From Guillardia theta CCMP2712 (lineage: Eukaryota; Cryptophyceae; Pyrenomonadales; Geminigeraceae): a stretch of DNA of 43,327 nt. The position numbers and the translations under genes were made by a program. The number at the start of each line of letters is the position of its first letter. Within the stretch, counting starts at the first letter, position 1. The notes under the pieces are model-generated. The model made no database searches and was not told the origin of the DNA. It saw only the letters and a program-made list of their open reading frames with translations. Location of the stretch: contig NW_005434644.1 in NCBI RefSeq assembly GCF_000315625.1, positions 457,941 to 501,267 on the forward strand. Direction: 5' to 3'. Below are positions 29,692 to 39,695 of this stretch, in pieces.

Positions 29692-32600
29692 TCACTCACA
29701 TCTCAGGTTCCTATACGCTACATACCTCTTGTGCCCCTCCGTCGTCCTTAGATCCATAAACCCCTTCACCAGAAGCTGCAGCTCGCACACATGCCCCGCT
29801 ACCCCCAGCTCCCTCGTCCTCTCCGTCACCACCCGTAGGTTCACCGCCACGTCTCGGTACCCCCCCGTCGTCCGCGCGTCGAAGCTCGGGTCCAGCCTGT
29901 TCTTGATCCTCATCACCACGATCTCGGGGTCTCCCAGGATCCGCTCCAGACACTCGCACAGGTCCTCGAGCTGCTCGAAGACGATGCACTGCCGCACCAC
30001 GTCCAGCAGCCTCGACACGTCGTTGTTGTAGGATCGCACGAGCTTCTCCACCGCCCGGTCCACGCTCTTCATCGGCGCCCATCGGATCCGCTGCTGAAGC
30101 TCCTCGTCCTCCTTTGCCTCCCTCCACCCGATACACTCCACCAACCCTTCGCTACCTGAAGGCAGAGCCGGGAACAAGCCCCTCGACTCCTCCGCAAGCT
30201 CTTGTACCTTCTTCCGGAAGATCGGGTCGGCAAACACCGCCTGCGCGTACAGCTGGTCTAGCGACACCACCCGCGGGTCCTTGCTCAGCGGCCACACGCT
30301 CTTGCTCGGCACACGCAGGGAGAAGGAGCCGCCCTGGCTCTTCCTCAGCATCCACTCCAGCGGGCTCGACGACTCCTCTAGCGGGCTGTCGGGGTCATGC
30401 ACGCGGCTCTGAGCCAGCCTGGTCGGGACTTGGACCTGCGAGACCAGCTGGCCGATGCGCTCCAGGGTCAGGCGACTGGTTTGAGAGGAAGAGAGAGACT
30501 CCCAGAGGTCGTTGTACTTGAGAAGCTCCGACTTGACGTTCTTGAAGGCTCTGTGCAGGTGGAGTTTTCTGCCTATAGTGAAGTACAACCACATCGCTAT
30601 CAGGGGGAAGTTGCTCCATCCAAGATTCGATATGTCCGGAACACGCTTGTATCCATGGGTGACGAGGCTTGAAACCCCGACCGAGGTGAAGATGCTGTAG
30701 AACGGCAGGACTGTCATCATGTACTGCTCTCGAAACTCGATGACCATCCCGAAAGAAAGGTCCCCAATGCCCCATATCAAGCCGCTCCCCGTAGTCTCGT
30801 TGCCTACCGCGAAGAAGAAGATTTCAAACACTCCGACCACGTGAAACAAGGACGCGAACATCGTCTTCGGTACCCGTCGATACCCTAGCCTTGCCGTCAC
30901 TACCGCCAAGATACATACAAGAGGCTGAATTATCGAGATCAAAATCGCAAGGATGCGAAACACTAGATATTGTACGTTGAAGTACATCCGTGCCCCCCTG
31001 TACGCCTCGCCTTCCTTGCACACTCCCATCCCCGGCCTCTCTCTGCACGAGAAGCTCGTCCAGTCCTTCCACGCCTTCCCCGACACACTCTCTACTTCCT
31101 CCCCGCTCCCCACCGGCCGCTCCAGTATCGAGAGGTTGAAGGCGATCGGGTCGTAGCCCGCCAGCTGCTTGTCAGGGTTGAGGCTGAAGTGCCAGCCGTT
31201 GGCCTCCGCCGGCGGAGCGAAGAAGAAGTAGAGCGTGTTGTTCACCGTCTTGGTGGACGCCGGGGATCGCTGGTTGCAGCTGTCAAGCATGAGAGAGAAG
31301 TTGGAGACGGAGGCGCTGGGAATGGAGGCGCGAGGAGCTTGATCGCGGTATTCTTGTATGTGCAATCTTGCGACGTAAACTGAAGTAGCTTTGTTCTCGA
31401 GGAATCCACTGACATTGAGGGATGCGACGTACATGTAAGTGAGAAAGCCCGCGACGGCAAGAAGAACGACCTGCGTTGTCACCTTTTGTAACGTATTTTT
31501 GACAGGGTTGGAGGAGAAGATGACGCTCGAGGTCATGGTATTCTGTATCCCAGTAACGATGTTTCGTAGCTTCTCGTCCATGATACCCCCCGGGTACTTG
31601 CCCTTGTACTTCATGAAAGAGCTCTGTGGACAATCATCACACTGCTCAAATGTCTGCATCCTTCCCTGTGCTCGGCTCAACCCTTCTTGGGTCGATTCAA
31701 TTGACTCCGAAACTTGGCTCATGCTGACTTGGATGGAAACGTTTTCAACCTTGGAGCAAACCTTTTCTTTGCTCCACCATGCCCTCTCGTACCTCAGTAC
31801 CTGCTTCACCCCTCGGTACCGCAGCCGCCGCTCCCGTGTCGATAGCACATGCATCCCCATCACCCCCAGCCGCAGCTCGCACACATGCCCCGCTACCCCC
31901 AGCTCCCTCGTCCTCTCCGTCACCACCCGTAGGTTCACCGCCACGTCTCGGTACCCCCCCGTCGTCCGCGCGTCGAAGCTCGGGTCCAGCCTGTTCTTGA
32001 TCCTCATCACCACGATCTCGGGGTCTCCCAGGATCCGCTCCAGACACTCGCACAGGTCCTCGAGCCGCTCGAAGACGATGCACTGCCGCACCACGTCCAG
32101 CAGCCTCGACGTCTGCCCATCGCACAGGCGGAGGATCTTGTCGATGGCGCGGTCGACGTTCTTGATTCTAGGCCATTCCACGTGTCTCATCAAGATCACG
32201 TCCCCCCGGATGTCCTCCAGCCGCACGTACTCTCTCTTGTCATCCGCGCTCAGCCGTAGCGGGATCATCCCCTTGGCCTCCGCCGCAAGCCCCAGCGCCT
32301 TCTCCCTGAAGATGGGCTCTATCAGCACCGCGTGCGCGTACAGCTGGTCCAGGCTGTTGACCGGCCCCGCGGCCGATCGCTGCTCTACGACAAACGTCCC
32401 CTTTTGTACCGTCTCTGTGAGGCTTCGACCACTCCCGTAGAGCGTGTGCAGCTGCCTCAGGCTCGACCTCGCCTCAGCGTCTTCTGCCGTCTCGTCGTCT
32501 GCCCTCGCCACGCGCTCGGCCATCGTACTTGTATACTCCCTCACTTGCTTCGACAGGTGCTGGATCGCCTCCTTGCTCCTGTCTGCCAGCCCTTCCCACT

Positions 32601-33456
32601 CCCTACAAAACGCCGCCCGATCCCCCGCGATCATCCGCTCCCCCCGGTACACCAGCGCCCGTCGCAGCATCAAGACCATGCTCAGCACGATGATCACGAT
32701 GATGCTCTGATACGACACCAACCACGCCCCTGCTGCACACGCGTACACCACGTTCGAGAGCAGCCCCAGCTCGATCGCCGACGACTCGCTGTACAGGAGC
32801 GGCCCGGGGAACAGAAGCACGTCCTGCCCAGCACCCCCGTCAGTCCCCCTCAGCCGCCTAGAGCTCGTCGCTCCCCGCCCTCCCGTACCTTGACCGCGAC
32901 GAGCAGAAACAGAAACGAAGGTGTCCCAAGCATCGTCTTGTGGTAATCGCCCCGTACCTCCAGCCGAAGGAATATCAGCATGTTGCAGGCCGCGTCGAGC
33001 GCTCCGAAGAAAACAAAGATCTGGAGCCCCCCCAAGCCTCATGTCAGCTCCATGCTCCACCCCGACCTCCCGCCTGACTCACCTTGTTCACCCACTGCAC
33101 TCTGTCCAAGGCTGCTCCGATCCCCGCCATCAGCAGAGCAAGCGGAGGGAAGAACCAGCTCAGCAGCTCCAGACGCGCATCCCAGCCGCACGACACGTTG
33201 CTGGGTATCGCGCGCGGCTCTAGGATGACATGCATCGAGCTGATTGATGGGAAGAAGAAGTCTTGCTGCCGGAGAGCTGCGACCTCGTATATCCTCACCA
33301 CCAGCCAAGGCACGGCCACGAGCAGAGCGATGAGCTGACCGGCTCTCGAGGTCATGAAGGAAGTGATGGGCTCCCATGAGAAGACAGACAGGAGGGGATC
33401 GTGACGGTAGACGTGCCTGTCCTTCAAGGCAAGGTCCATGAAGTTACCGGGCTGCT
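29692..33456. repeat. Left arm of a large inverted repeat (about 3.77 kb)
   Basis: This arm matches 35154-38940 in reverse complement at very high identity, introns included. The inner edge lies at the codons for YTQQPGN and the outer edge at the final Glu codon: the stop is TGA here and TAG in the other arm, and the flanks beyond share nothing. The only long mismatch is about 150 bases near 31630-31776. Confidence 0.9.
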
Positions 33457-33595
33457 GCGTGTAGTTGCGCACAAAAGCATCCAGAAAAGACGCGTGATTG
33501 ACCTCGATGATGGTCGAAAGTGCAATTTCAGTCCTTGCATCCACGGGCGACGCCGTTTCAATATCATCATTCTGACTTGTGTTGCTCATGGTCAT
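29692..33595 (-). CDS. Twelve-pass membrane protein with two RelA/SpoT-like domains (copy B)
   Basis: Exons 33083-33595, 32889-33020 and 29692-32823 join in phase to about 1258 residues. The start ATG at 33595 gives MTMSNTSQNDD. Architecture: six hydrophobic segments (for example QLIALLVAVPWLVVRIYEVA, WFFPPLALLMAGIGAAL, IIVIIVLSMVLML), a soluble domain, a segment at VVLLAVAGFLTYMYVASL, a Cys-containing loop of about 145 residues, five more segments, and a second soluble domain at the C-terminus. Both soluble domains contain RLLDVVRQCIVFE, VVMRIKNRLDPSFD, GGYRDVAVNLRVV and GHVCEL. Only the second keeps CELQLLVKG and EGHKRYVAYRN intact, while the first reads CELRLGVMG. This pattern fits a RelA/SpoT-type nucleotidyltransferase fold, and activity is inferred only. 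The gene is the mirror image of copy C, from which it differs mainly at the N-terminus and around 31630-31776. Confidence 0.88.
31630..31776 (-). other. Variable segment of copy B between soluble domain 1 and the second membrane half
   Basis: Here copy B departs abruptly from copy C (36841-37004). The two differ by 18 bases in length and in most residues, apart from a shared island SIQVSMSQVS. Identity resumes at CPQSSFMKYKGK. Both versions stay in frame. Confidence 0.85.
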
Positions 33596-34859
33596 TTTGT
33601 AAATGATTCCATCCTTGTCATGAAACTGCTCAAGCAGTTTTGTGGCATGTCAAGGTCGTATCTTCTTCTGAAACCCCATGAAACAACTAGCATTGCTGTC
33701 TACCTGTAAAATATGTCAATGATGAAGCTCCGTTCTCGTCAGATGGTCATGATAATTCAACTTGAAGCAAGCATTCCTGTTTCCTTTCCCAATAGGGTTC
33801 TGCGCTCTTCTTGAGAGTAAGAGGCTTGTAGATGAGCAGGCAAGACAAGTTTGTCCACAAATAATTCTAACACCCTGATGCGATGAGCTCGTTCCTTTTC
33901 GTTCTTTCAATCCCCTCCCCTGTTTCCACCCTCTGAGTATCTTCTCGCAGTGGTGCCAAACAGCTCCACTTGACCCTTCTCAACGCATCTTCTCGCATCC
34001 TCTCTTCACAAGTTCCTCGCCTCGCCTCGCCTCTCCTCTCCTCTCCTCTCCTCGCCTCGCCTCGCCTCGCCTCGCCTCGCCTCGCCTCGCCTCTCCCCTC
34101 CCCTCCCCTCCCCTCCCCTCCTCTCCTCTCCTCTCCTCTCCTCTCCTCTCCTCTCCTCTCCTCTCCTCTTTTCTTCTCTTATCTCATTTCCATCCTAATT
34201 CATTCTGCATCAGCGCTGGCTATGGTCGACTCTCATTGCGATCATCCCGTCAAGCCCCCAACCCCTCATCTTCTGTTCCACACCACTGTGCACTTCGGTA
34301 TCACCGGTACTTTTCCCCTTCCAGAGATGGGGTATAGGGTGAAGCTTTACTAGAGGTCAGCAAGGGCCAGACCACGGGTACTTTAGTCTATATTTTGCGG
34401 GGGTGGAGGGAAAAATATCAATTTATTGGAAACGGCGGTACAAACAAATTAGTTTTAAGGGGTTCCGCCGTACCAGTCAGAGCGGGGGAATATCATTCTA
34501 AAACCCCATTTATAAAATGTAAACCAATGGGCCCCACGTGATCCAGTCACGGCTCCGGTACCAACTTTCCTTTTTACTCAACATCGATCACAGTACAGCT
34601 GTTCGAAGTGACTGAAGTTTTTACTCACCGCTCCCAACCTGGAGGGGGTAGACAAAAAGGCGAACCTTCTACGTTCTGAAAGTGCAAAGTACCCGTCCGG
34701 ATGTGGGAAAAGGCTCTGTGAGAAACGGGTGGGGTCATTACACGGTAAATCATCGTAGTGCCGCAAGGGGGGAACAGGGGTAGTCGCCGGAAGAGGGTCG
34801 TATCTAACATGGTCAGGTGACAATTGCGGCAACATGGCCATGAAGCAACAGCAGCTCTG
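33596..34859. other. Spacer between the inverted-repeat arms
   Basis: It contains the upstream regions of copies B and C, which share no obvious sequence with each other. It also holds a pentamer satellite (34014-34170) and a G-rich, GGGGTA-style stretch from 34370 to 34820. No gene is seen. Confidence 0.5.
34014..34170. repeat. Pentanucleotide satellite in blocks: CTCGC, CTCTC and CTCCC
   Basis: About 30 pentamers are arranged as homogeneous blocks: CCTCG runs, then CCTCT, CCTCG again, CCCCT, and CCTCT to the end. The block order suggests several rounds of local expansion from different variants. Confidence 0.9.
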
Positions 34860-37800
34860 ATGTCAGCAAGTGTCATAGCTGGCGAGAGGGAGCATGGTTG
34901 CAGACAACTTGATCCGATCTCACATGAGCATAACGACCTTCGTATGACCCAGGATCCAGAAAGGCTCGAGCCCCTGAATGAATCAGGCTGCGACCTTTCA
35001 ATCGAAATCGCGGACAGGTTTGAAAGCGAAACGTCCTCTCACGATGATTTCATCGAGAGATCTGGCACTAGAGACTACAACTTCATATTCTCATTGCTAC
35101 CAGGCTCGACAGGAGAAGATTCTTTCAGTTGGAGACGAACCTATGCTTACACATACACGCAGCAGCCCGGTAACTTCATGGACCTTGCTTGGAGGGACAG
35201 GCACGTCTACCGACACGATCCCCTCCTGTCTGTCTTCTCATGGGAGCCTATCACTTCCTTCATGACCTCGAGAGCCGGTCAGCTCATCGCTCTGCTCGTG
35301 GCCGTGCCTTGGCTGGTGGTGAGGATATACGAGGTCGCAGCTCTCCGGCAGCAAGACTTCTTCTTCCCATCAATCAGCTCGATGCATGTCATCCTAGAGC
35401 CGCGCGCGATACCCAGCAACGTGTCGTGCGGCTGGGATGCGCGTCTGGAGCTGCTGAGCTGGTTCTTCCCTCCGCTTGCTCTGCTGATGGCGGGGATCGG
35501 AGCAGCCTTGGACAGAGTGCAGTGGGTGAACAAGGTGAGTCAGGCGGGAGGTCGGGGTGGAGCATGGAGCTGACATGAGGCTTGGGGGGGCTCCAGATCT
35601 TTGTCTTCTTCGGAGCGCTCGACGCGGCCTGCAACATGCTGATATTCCTTCGGCTGGAGGTACGGGGCGATTACCACAAGACGATGCTTGGGACACCTTC
35701 GTTTCTGTTTCTGCTCGTCGCGGTCAAGGTACGGGAGGGCGGGGAGCGACGAGCTCCAGGCGGCTGAGGGGGACTGACGGGGGTGCTGGGCAGGACGTGC
35801 TTCTGTTCCCCGGGCCGCTCCTGTACAGCGAGTCGTCGGCGATCGAGCTGGGGCTGCTCTCGAACGTGGTGTACGCGTGTGCAGCAGGGGCGTGGTTGGT
35901 GTCGTATCAGAGCATCATCGTGATCATCGTGCTGAGCATGGTCTTGATGCTGCGACGGGCGCTGGTGTACCGGGGGGAGCGGATGATCGCGGGGGATCGG
36001 GCGGCGTTTTGTAGGGAGTGGGAAGGGCTGGCAGACAGGAGCAAGGAGGCGATCCAGCACCTGTCGAAGCAAGTCAGGGAGTATGCAAGTACGATGGCCG
36101 AGCGCGTGGCGAGGGCAGACGACGAGACGGCAGGAGACGCTGAGGCGAGGTCGAGCCTGAGGCAGCTGCACACGCTCTACGGGAGCGGTCGAAGCCTCAC
36201 AGAGACGGTACAAAAGGGGACGTTTGTTGTAGAGCAGCGATCGGCCGCGGGGCCGGTCAACAGCCTGGACCAGCTGTACGCTCACGCGGTGCTGATAGAG
36301 CCCATCTTCAGGGAGAAGGCGCTGGGGCTTGCGGCGGAGGCCAAGGGGATGATCCCGCTACGGCTGAGCGCGGATGACAAGAGAGAGTACGTGCGGCTGG
36401 AGGACATCCGGGGGGACGTGAGCTTGATGAGGCACGTGGAATGGCCTAGAATCAAGAACGTCGACCGCGCCATCGACAAGATCCTCCGCCTGTGCGATGG
36501 GCAGACGTCGAGGCTGCTGGACGTGGTGCGGCAGTGCATCGTCTTCGAGCGGCTCGAGGACCTGTGCGAGTGTCTGGAGCGGATCCTGGGAGACCCCGAG
36601 ATCGTGGTGATGAGGATCAAGAACAGGCTGGACCCGAGCTTCGACGCGCGGACGACGGGAGGGTACCGAGACGTGGCGGTGAACCTACGGGTGGTGACGG
36701 AGAGGACGAGGGAGCTGGGGGTAGCGGGGCACGTTTGCGAGCTGCGGCTGGGGGTGATGGGGATGCATGTGCTATCGACACGGGAGCGGCGGCTGCGGTA
36801 CCGAGGGGTGAAGCAGGTACTGAGGTACGAGAGGGCATGGTTGGCAAAGCGTGGTACTTGGTCAATGTCGGAGCTGGTAGAGGAAACGAAACTTTCATCA
36901 ATCCAAGTCAGCATGAGCCAAGTGTCTGCGTCGTTTGTTTGGAGTCAAGAGGGAATAACGCAGTCCGAAGCGATAATACAGATGTATGAAGCTTCCACTG
37001 AATGCCCACAGAGCTCTTTCATGAAGTACAAGGGCAAGTACCCGGGGGGTATCATGGACGAGAAGCTACGAAACATCGTCACCGGGATACAGAATACCAT
37101 GACCTCGAGCGTCATCTTCTCCTCCAACCCTGTCAAAAATACGTTACAAAAGGTGACAACGCAGGTCGTTCTTCTTGCCGTCGCGGGCTTTCTCACTTAC
37201 ATGTACGTCGCATCCCTCAATGTCAGTGGATTCCTCGAGAACAAAGCTACTTCAGTTTACGTCGCAAGATTGCACATACAAGAATACCGCGATCAAGCTC
37301 CTCGCGCCTCCGTTCCCAGCGCCTCCGTCTCCAACTTCTCTCTCATGCTTGACAGCTGCAACCAGCGATCTCCGGCGTCCACCAAGACGGTGAACAACAC
37401 GCTCTACTTCTTCTTCGCTCCGCCGGCGGAGGCCAACGGCTGGCACTTCAGCCTCAACCCTGACAAGCAGCTGGCGAGCTACGACCCGATCGCCTTCAAC
37501 CTCTCGATACTGGAGCGGCCGGTGGGGAGCGGGGAGGAAGTAGAGAGTGTGTCGGGGAAGGCGTGGAAGGACTGGACGAGCTTCTCGTGCAGAGAGAGGC
37601 CGGGGATGGGAGTGTGCAAGGAGGGCGAGGCGTACAGGGGGGCTCGGATGTACTTCAACGTACAATATCTAGTGTTTCGCATCCTTGCGATTTTGATCTC
37701 GATAATTCAGCCTCTTGTATGTATCTTGGCGGTAGTGACGGCAAGGCTAGGGTATCGACGGGTACCGAAGACGATGTTCGCGTCCTTGTTTCACGTGGTC

Positions 37801-38943
37801 GGAGTGTTTGAAATCTTCTTCTTTGCGGTAGGCAACGAGACTACGGGGAGCGGCTTGATATGGGGCATTGGGGACCTTTCTTTCGGGATGGTCATCGAGT
37901 TTCGAGAGCAGTACATGATGACAGTCTTGCCGTTCTACAGCATCTTCACCTCGGTCGGGGTTTCAAGCCTCGTCACCCATGGATACAAGCGTGTTCCGGA
38001 CATATCCAATCTTGGATGGAGCAACTTCCCCCTGATAGCGATGTGGTTGTACTTCACTATAGGCAGAAAACTCCACCTGCACAGAGCCTTCAAGAACGTC
38101 AAGTCGGAGCTTCTCAAGTACAACGACCTCTGGGAGTCTCTCTCTTCCTCTCAAAACAGCCGCCTGACCCTGGAGCGCATCGGCCAGCTGGTCTCGCAGG
38201 TCCAAGTGCCGACCAGGCTGGCTCAGAGCCGCGTGCATGACCCCGACAGCCCGCTAGAGGAGTCGTCGAGCCCGCTGGAGTGGATGCTGAGGAGGAGCCA
38301 GGGCGGGTCCTCCTCGCTGCGTGTGCCGAGCAAGAGTGTGTGGCCGCTGAGCAAGGACCCGCGGGTGGTGTCGCTAGACCAGCTGTACGCGCAGGCGGTG
38401 TTTGCCGACCCGATCTTCCGGAAGAAGGTACAGGAGCTGGCGGAGGAGTCGAGGGGCTTGTTCCCGGCTCTGCCTTCAGGTAGCGAAGAGTCGGTGGAGT
38501 GTATCGGGTGGAGGGAGGCAAAGGAGGACGAGGAGCTTCAGCAGCGGATCCGATGGGCGCCGATGAAGAGCGTGGACCGGGCGGTGGAGAAGCTCGTGCG
38601 ATCCTACAACAACGACGTGTCGAGGCTGCTGGACGTGGTGCGGCAGTGCATCGTCTTCGAGCGGCTCGAGGACCTGTGCGAGTGTCTGGAGCGGATCCTG
38701 GGAGACCCCGAGATCGTGGTGATGAGGATCAAGAACAGGCTGGACCCGAGCTTCGACGCGCGGACGACGGGGGGGTACAGGGACGTACTTGTGAATCTAC
38801 GGGTGGTGACGGAGAGGACGAGGGAGCTGGGGGTAGCGGGGCACGTGTGCGAGCTGCAGCTTCTGGTGAAGGGGTTTATGGATCTAAGGACGACGGAGGG
38901 GCACAAGAGGTATGTAGCGTATAGGAACCTGAGATGTGAGTAG
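34860..38943 (+). CDS. Twelve-pass membrane protein with two RelA/SpoT-like domains (copy C)
   Basis: Exons 34860-35534, 35597-35728 and 35794-38943 join in phase to about 1318 residues. Membrane segments fall near residues 141-160, 196-217, 226-245, 258-278, 288-307 and 309-324. Soluble domain 1 spans about 489-610. A variable linker at 619-673 leads to a membrane segment at 724-745 and a large loop with Cys residues and N-x-S/T sites (746-890). The remaining segments run to about 1030, and soluble domain 2 covers 1192-1318. Motifs in domain 2 are RAVEKLVRSYNNDVSRLLDV, VVMRIKNRLDP, GGYRDVLVNL, GHVCELQLL and EGHKRYVAYR. The N-terminal part before YTQQPGN is unrelated to copy B. The start is uncertain: ATG at 34860 (MSASVIAG) or 34944 (MTQDPERL). 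The duplicated six-segment-plus-domain plan resembles membrane adenylyl cyclases in layout only. Confidence 0.88.
36509..36760 (+). repeat. Internal direct repeat in copy C, unit 1 (soluble domain 1)
   Basis: About 230 bases, starting at TCGAGGCTGCTGGACG, are almost identical to 38615-38868 in the same gene, including silent sites. The mirror units in copy B lie near 31860-32115 and 29770-30020. Confidence 0.85.
38615..38868 (+). repeat. Internal direct repeat in copy C, unit 2 (soluble domain 2)
   Basis: This is the second unit of the within-gene repeat. It differs from unit 1 by a handful of bases around GGGTACAGGGACGTACTTG. Sequence on either side of the unit has diverged strongly between the two domains. 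Confidence 0.85.
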
Positions 38944-39695
38944 GCAAGTTTGGGTGAATAGTCCTTCAAGTATGTATGTCAGGTAATGAATCAGTGAGTT
39001 AATGTACTTGATCGTCACAGTGAACTTGTGACTCGGAACGCCGGCACCGCCGCGCACCAGTCAGTCCCGTGACTCCTTGCCGCCGCGCAGGCCGGGCGGC
39101 CCCGCGCTTCAACCCGGCCCGGACTCGGGAACCGGGAACCGGGTGCCGGCCCGGTTACCCTCATCCCCATCTCAACCCTTGACTCCTCTTGCCATGCTGT
39201 CGGGCACTTTGATTGAGTTTAGGATGCCCGCGAGCGCGCGGGAGGGAGAGCATGGAAGAAGAAGGACATGGAACGTGAGGAGGAAGAGGAAGGGAAGGAA
39301 GCAGGCAGGGGAAGAGAAGGAAGAGAAGTGTGAGAACAGGGTGGTCAACAATGAAGGAACAGGGCAGTTCGACACGTCAGGGGAGTGAGCGGAGCATGGG
39401 AGGTGGGTAGGGTCCTCGTAGCTGAGGAATCAGCGAAAGAGCCATATGAAGTAGAGGAGAAGGGGACTAGACCTTTACAGGAGCACGAAGGAGCGAGGCA
39501 GCTCGATCGTTGGACGAAGCGGGAAGATATAGTTGCCCAGAGTTCTTGCTGACGGTCAGTTTCAGCCAGGGAGGAAGACGGCTAAAAATGGCGGAAATGA
39601 GCTTCGGCAACCGGCGAAGCACTGTACTCGTGATCTCTGATTGACCTGACTTATCTGAGCTTGGCGATCAGGCCTACCGACGCAGCGAAGAAGGA
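38944..39695. other. Intergenic stretch with a GC-rich block
   Basis: A CCGG/GGCC-rich block lies at about 39040-39160, flanked by GTGACTC and CAGTCAGT words like the other GC-rich blocks. No gene is seen. The right part must hold the promoter of the oxidoreductase gene. Confidence 0.45.

Larger units (their letters stand above)
35154..38940. repeat. Right arm of the large inverted repeat
   Basis: This is the partner of 29692-33456. Outside the variable linker I count only about a dozen residue changes over more than 1000 codons, for example YTSTM versus YASTM and LAGYD versus LASYD. The two short introns are nearly unchanged. Confidence 0.9.

Noticed and set aside
29711-32440. Long antisense and off-frame reading frames across copies B and C
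   Set aside because: They are shadows of the high-GC coding sequence and appear identically in both copies. The membrane-protein frame is the one supported by intron phases and by copy A.
35389-35696. Minus-strand frames overlapping exons 1-2 of copy C
   Set aside because: They cross the conserved introns, and their mirror images exist in copy B only because of the inverted repeat.
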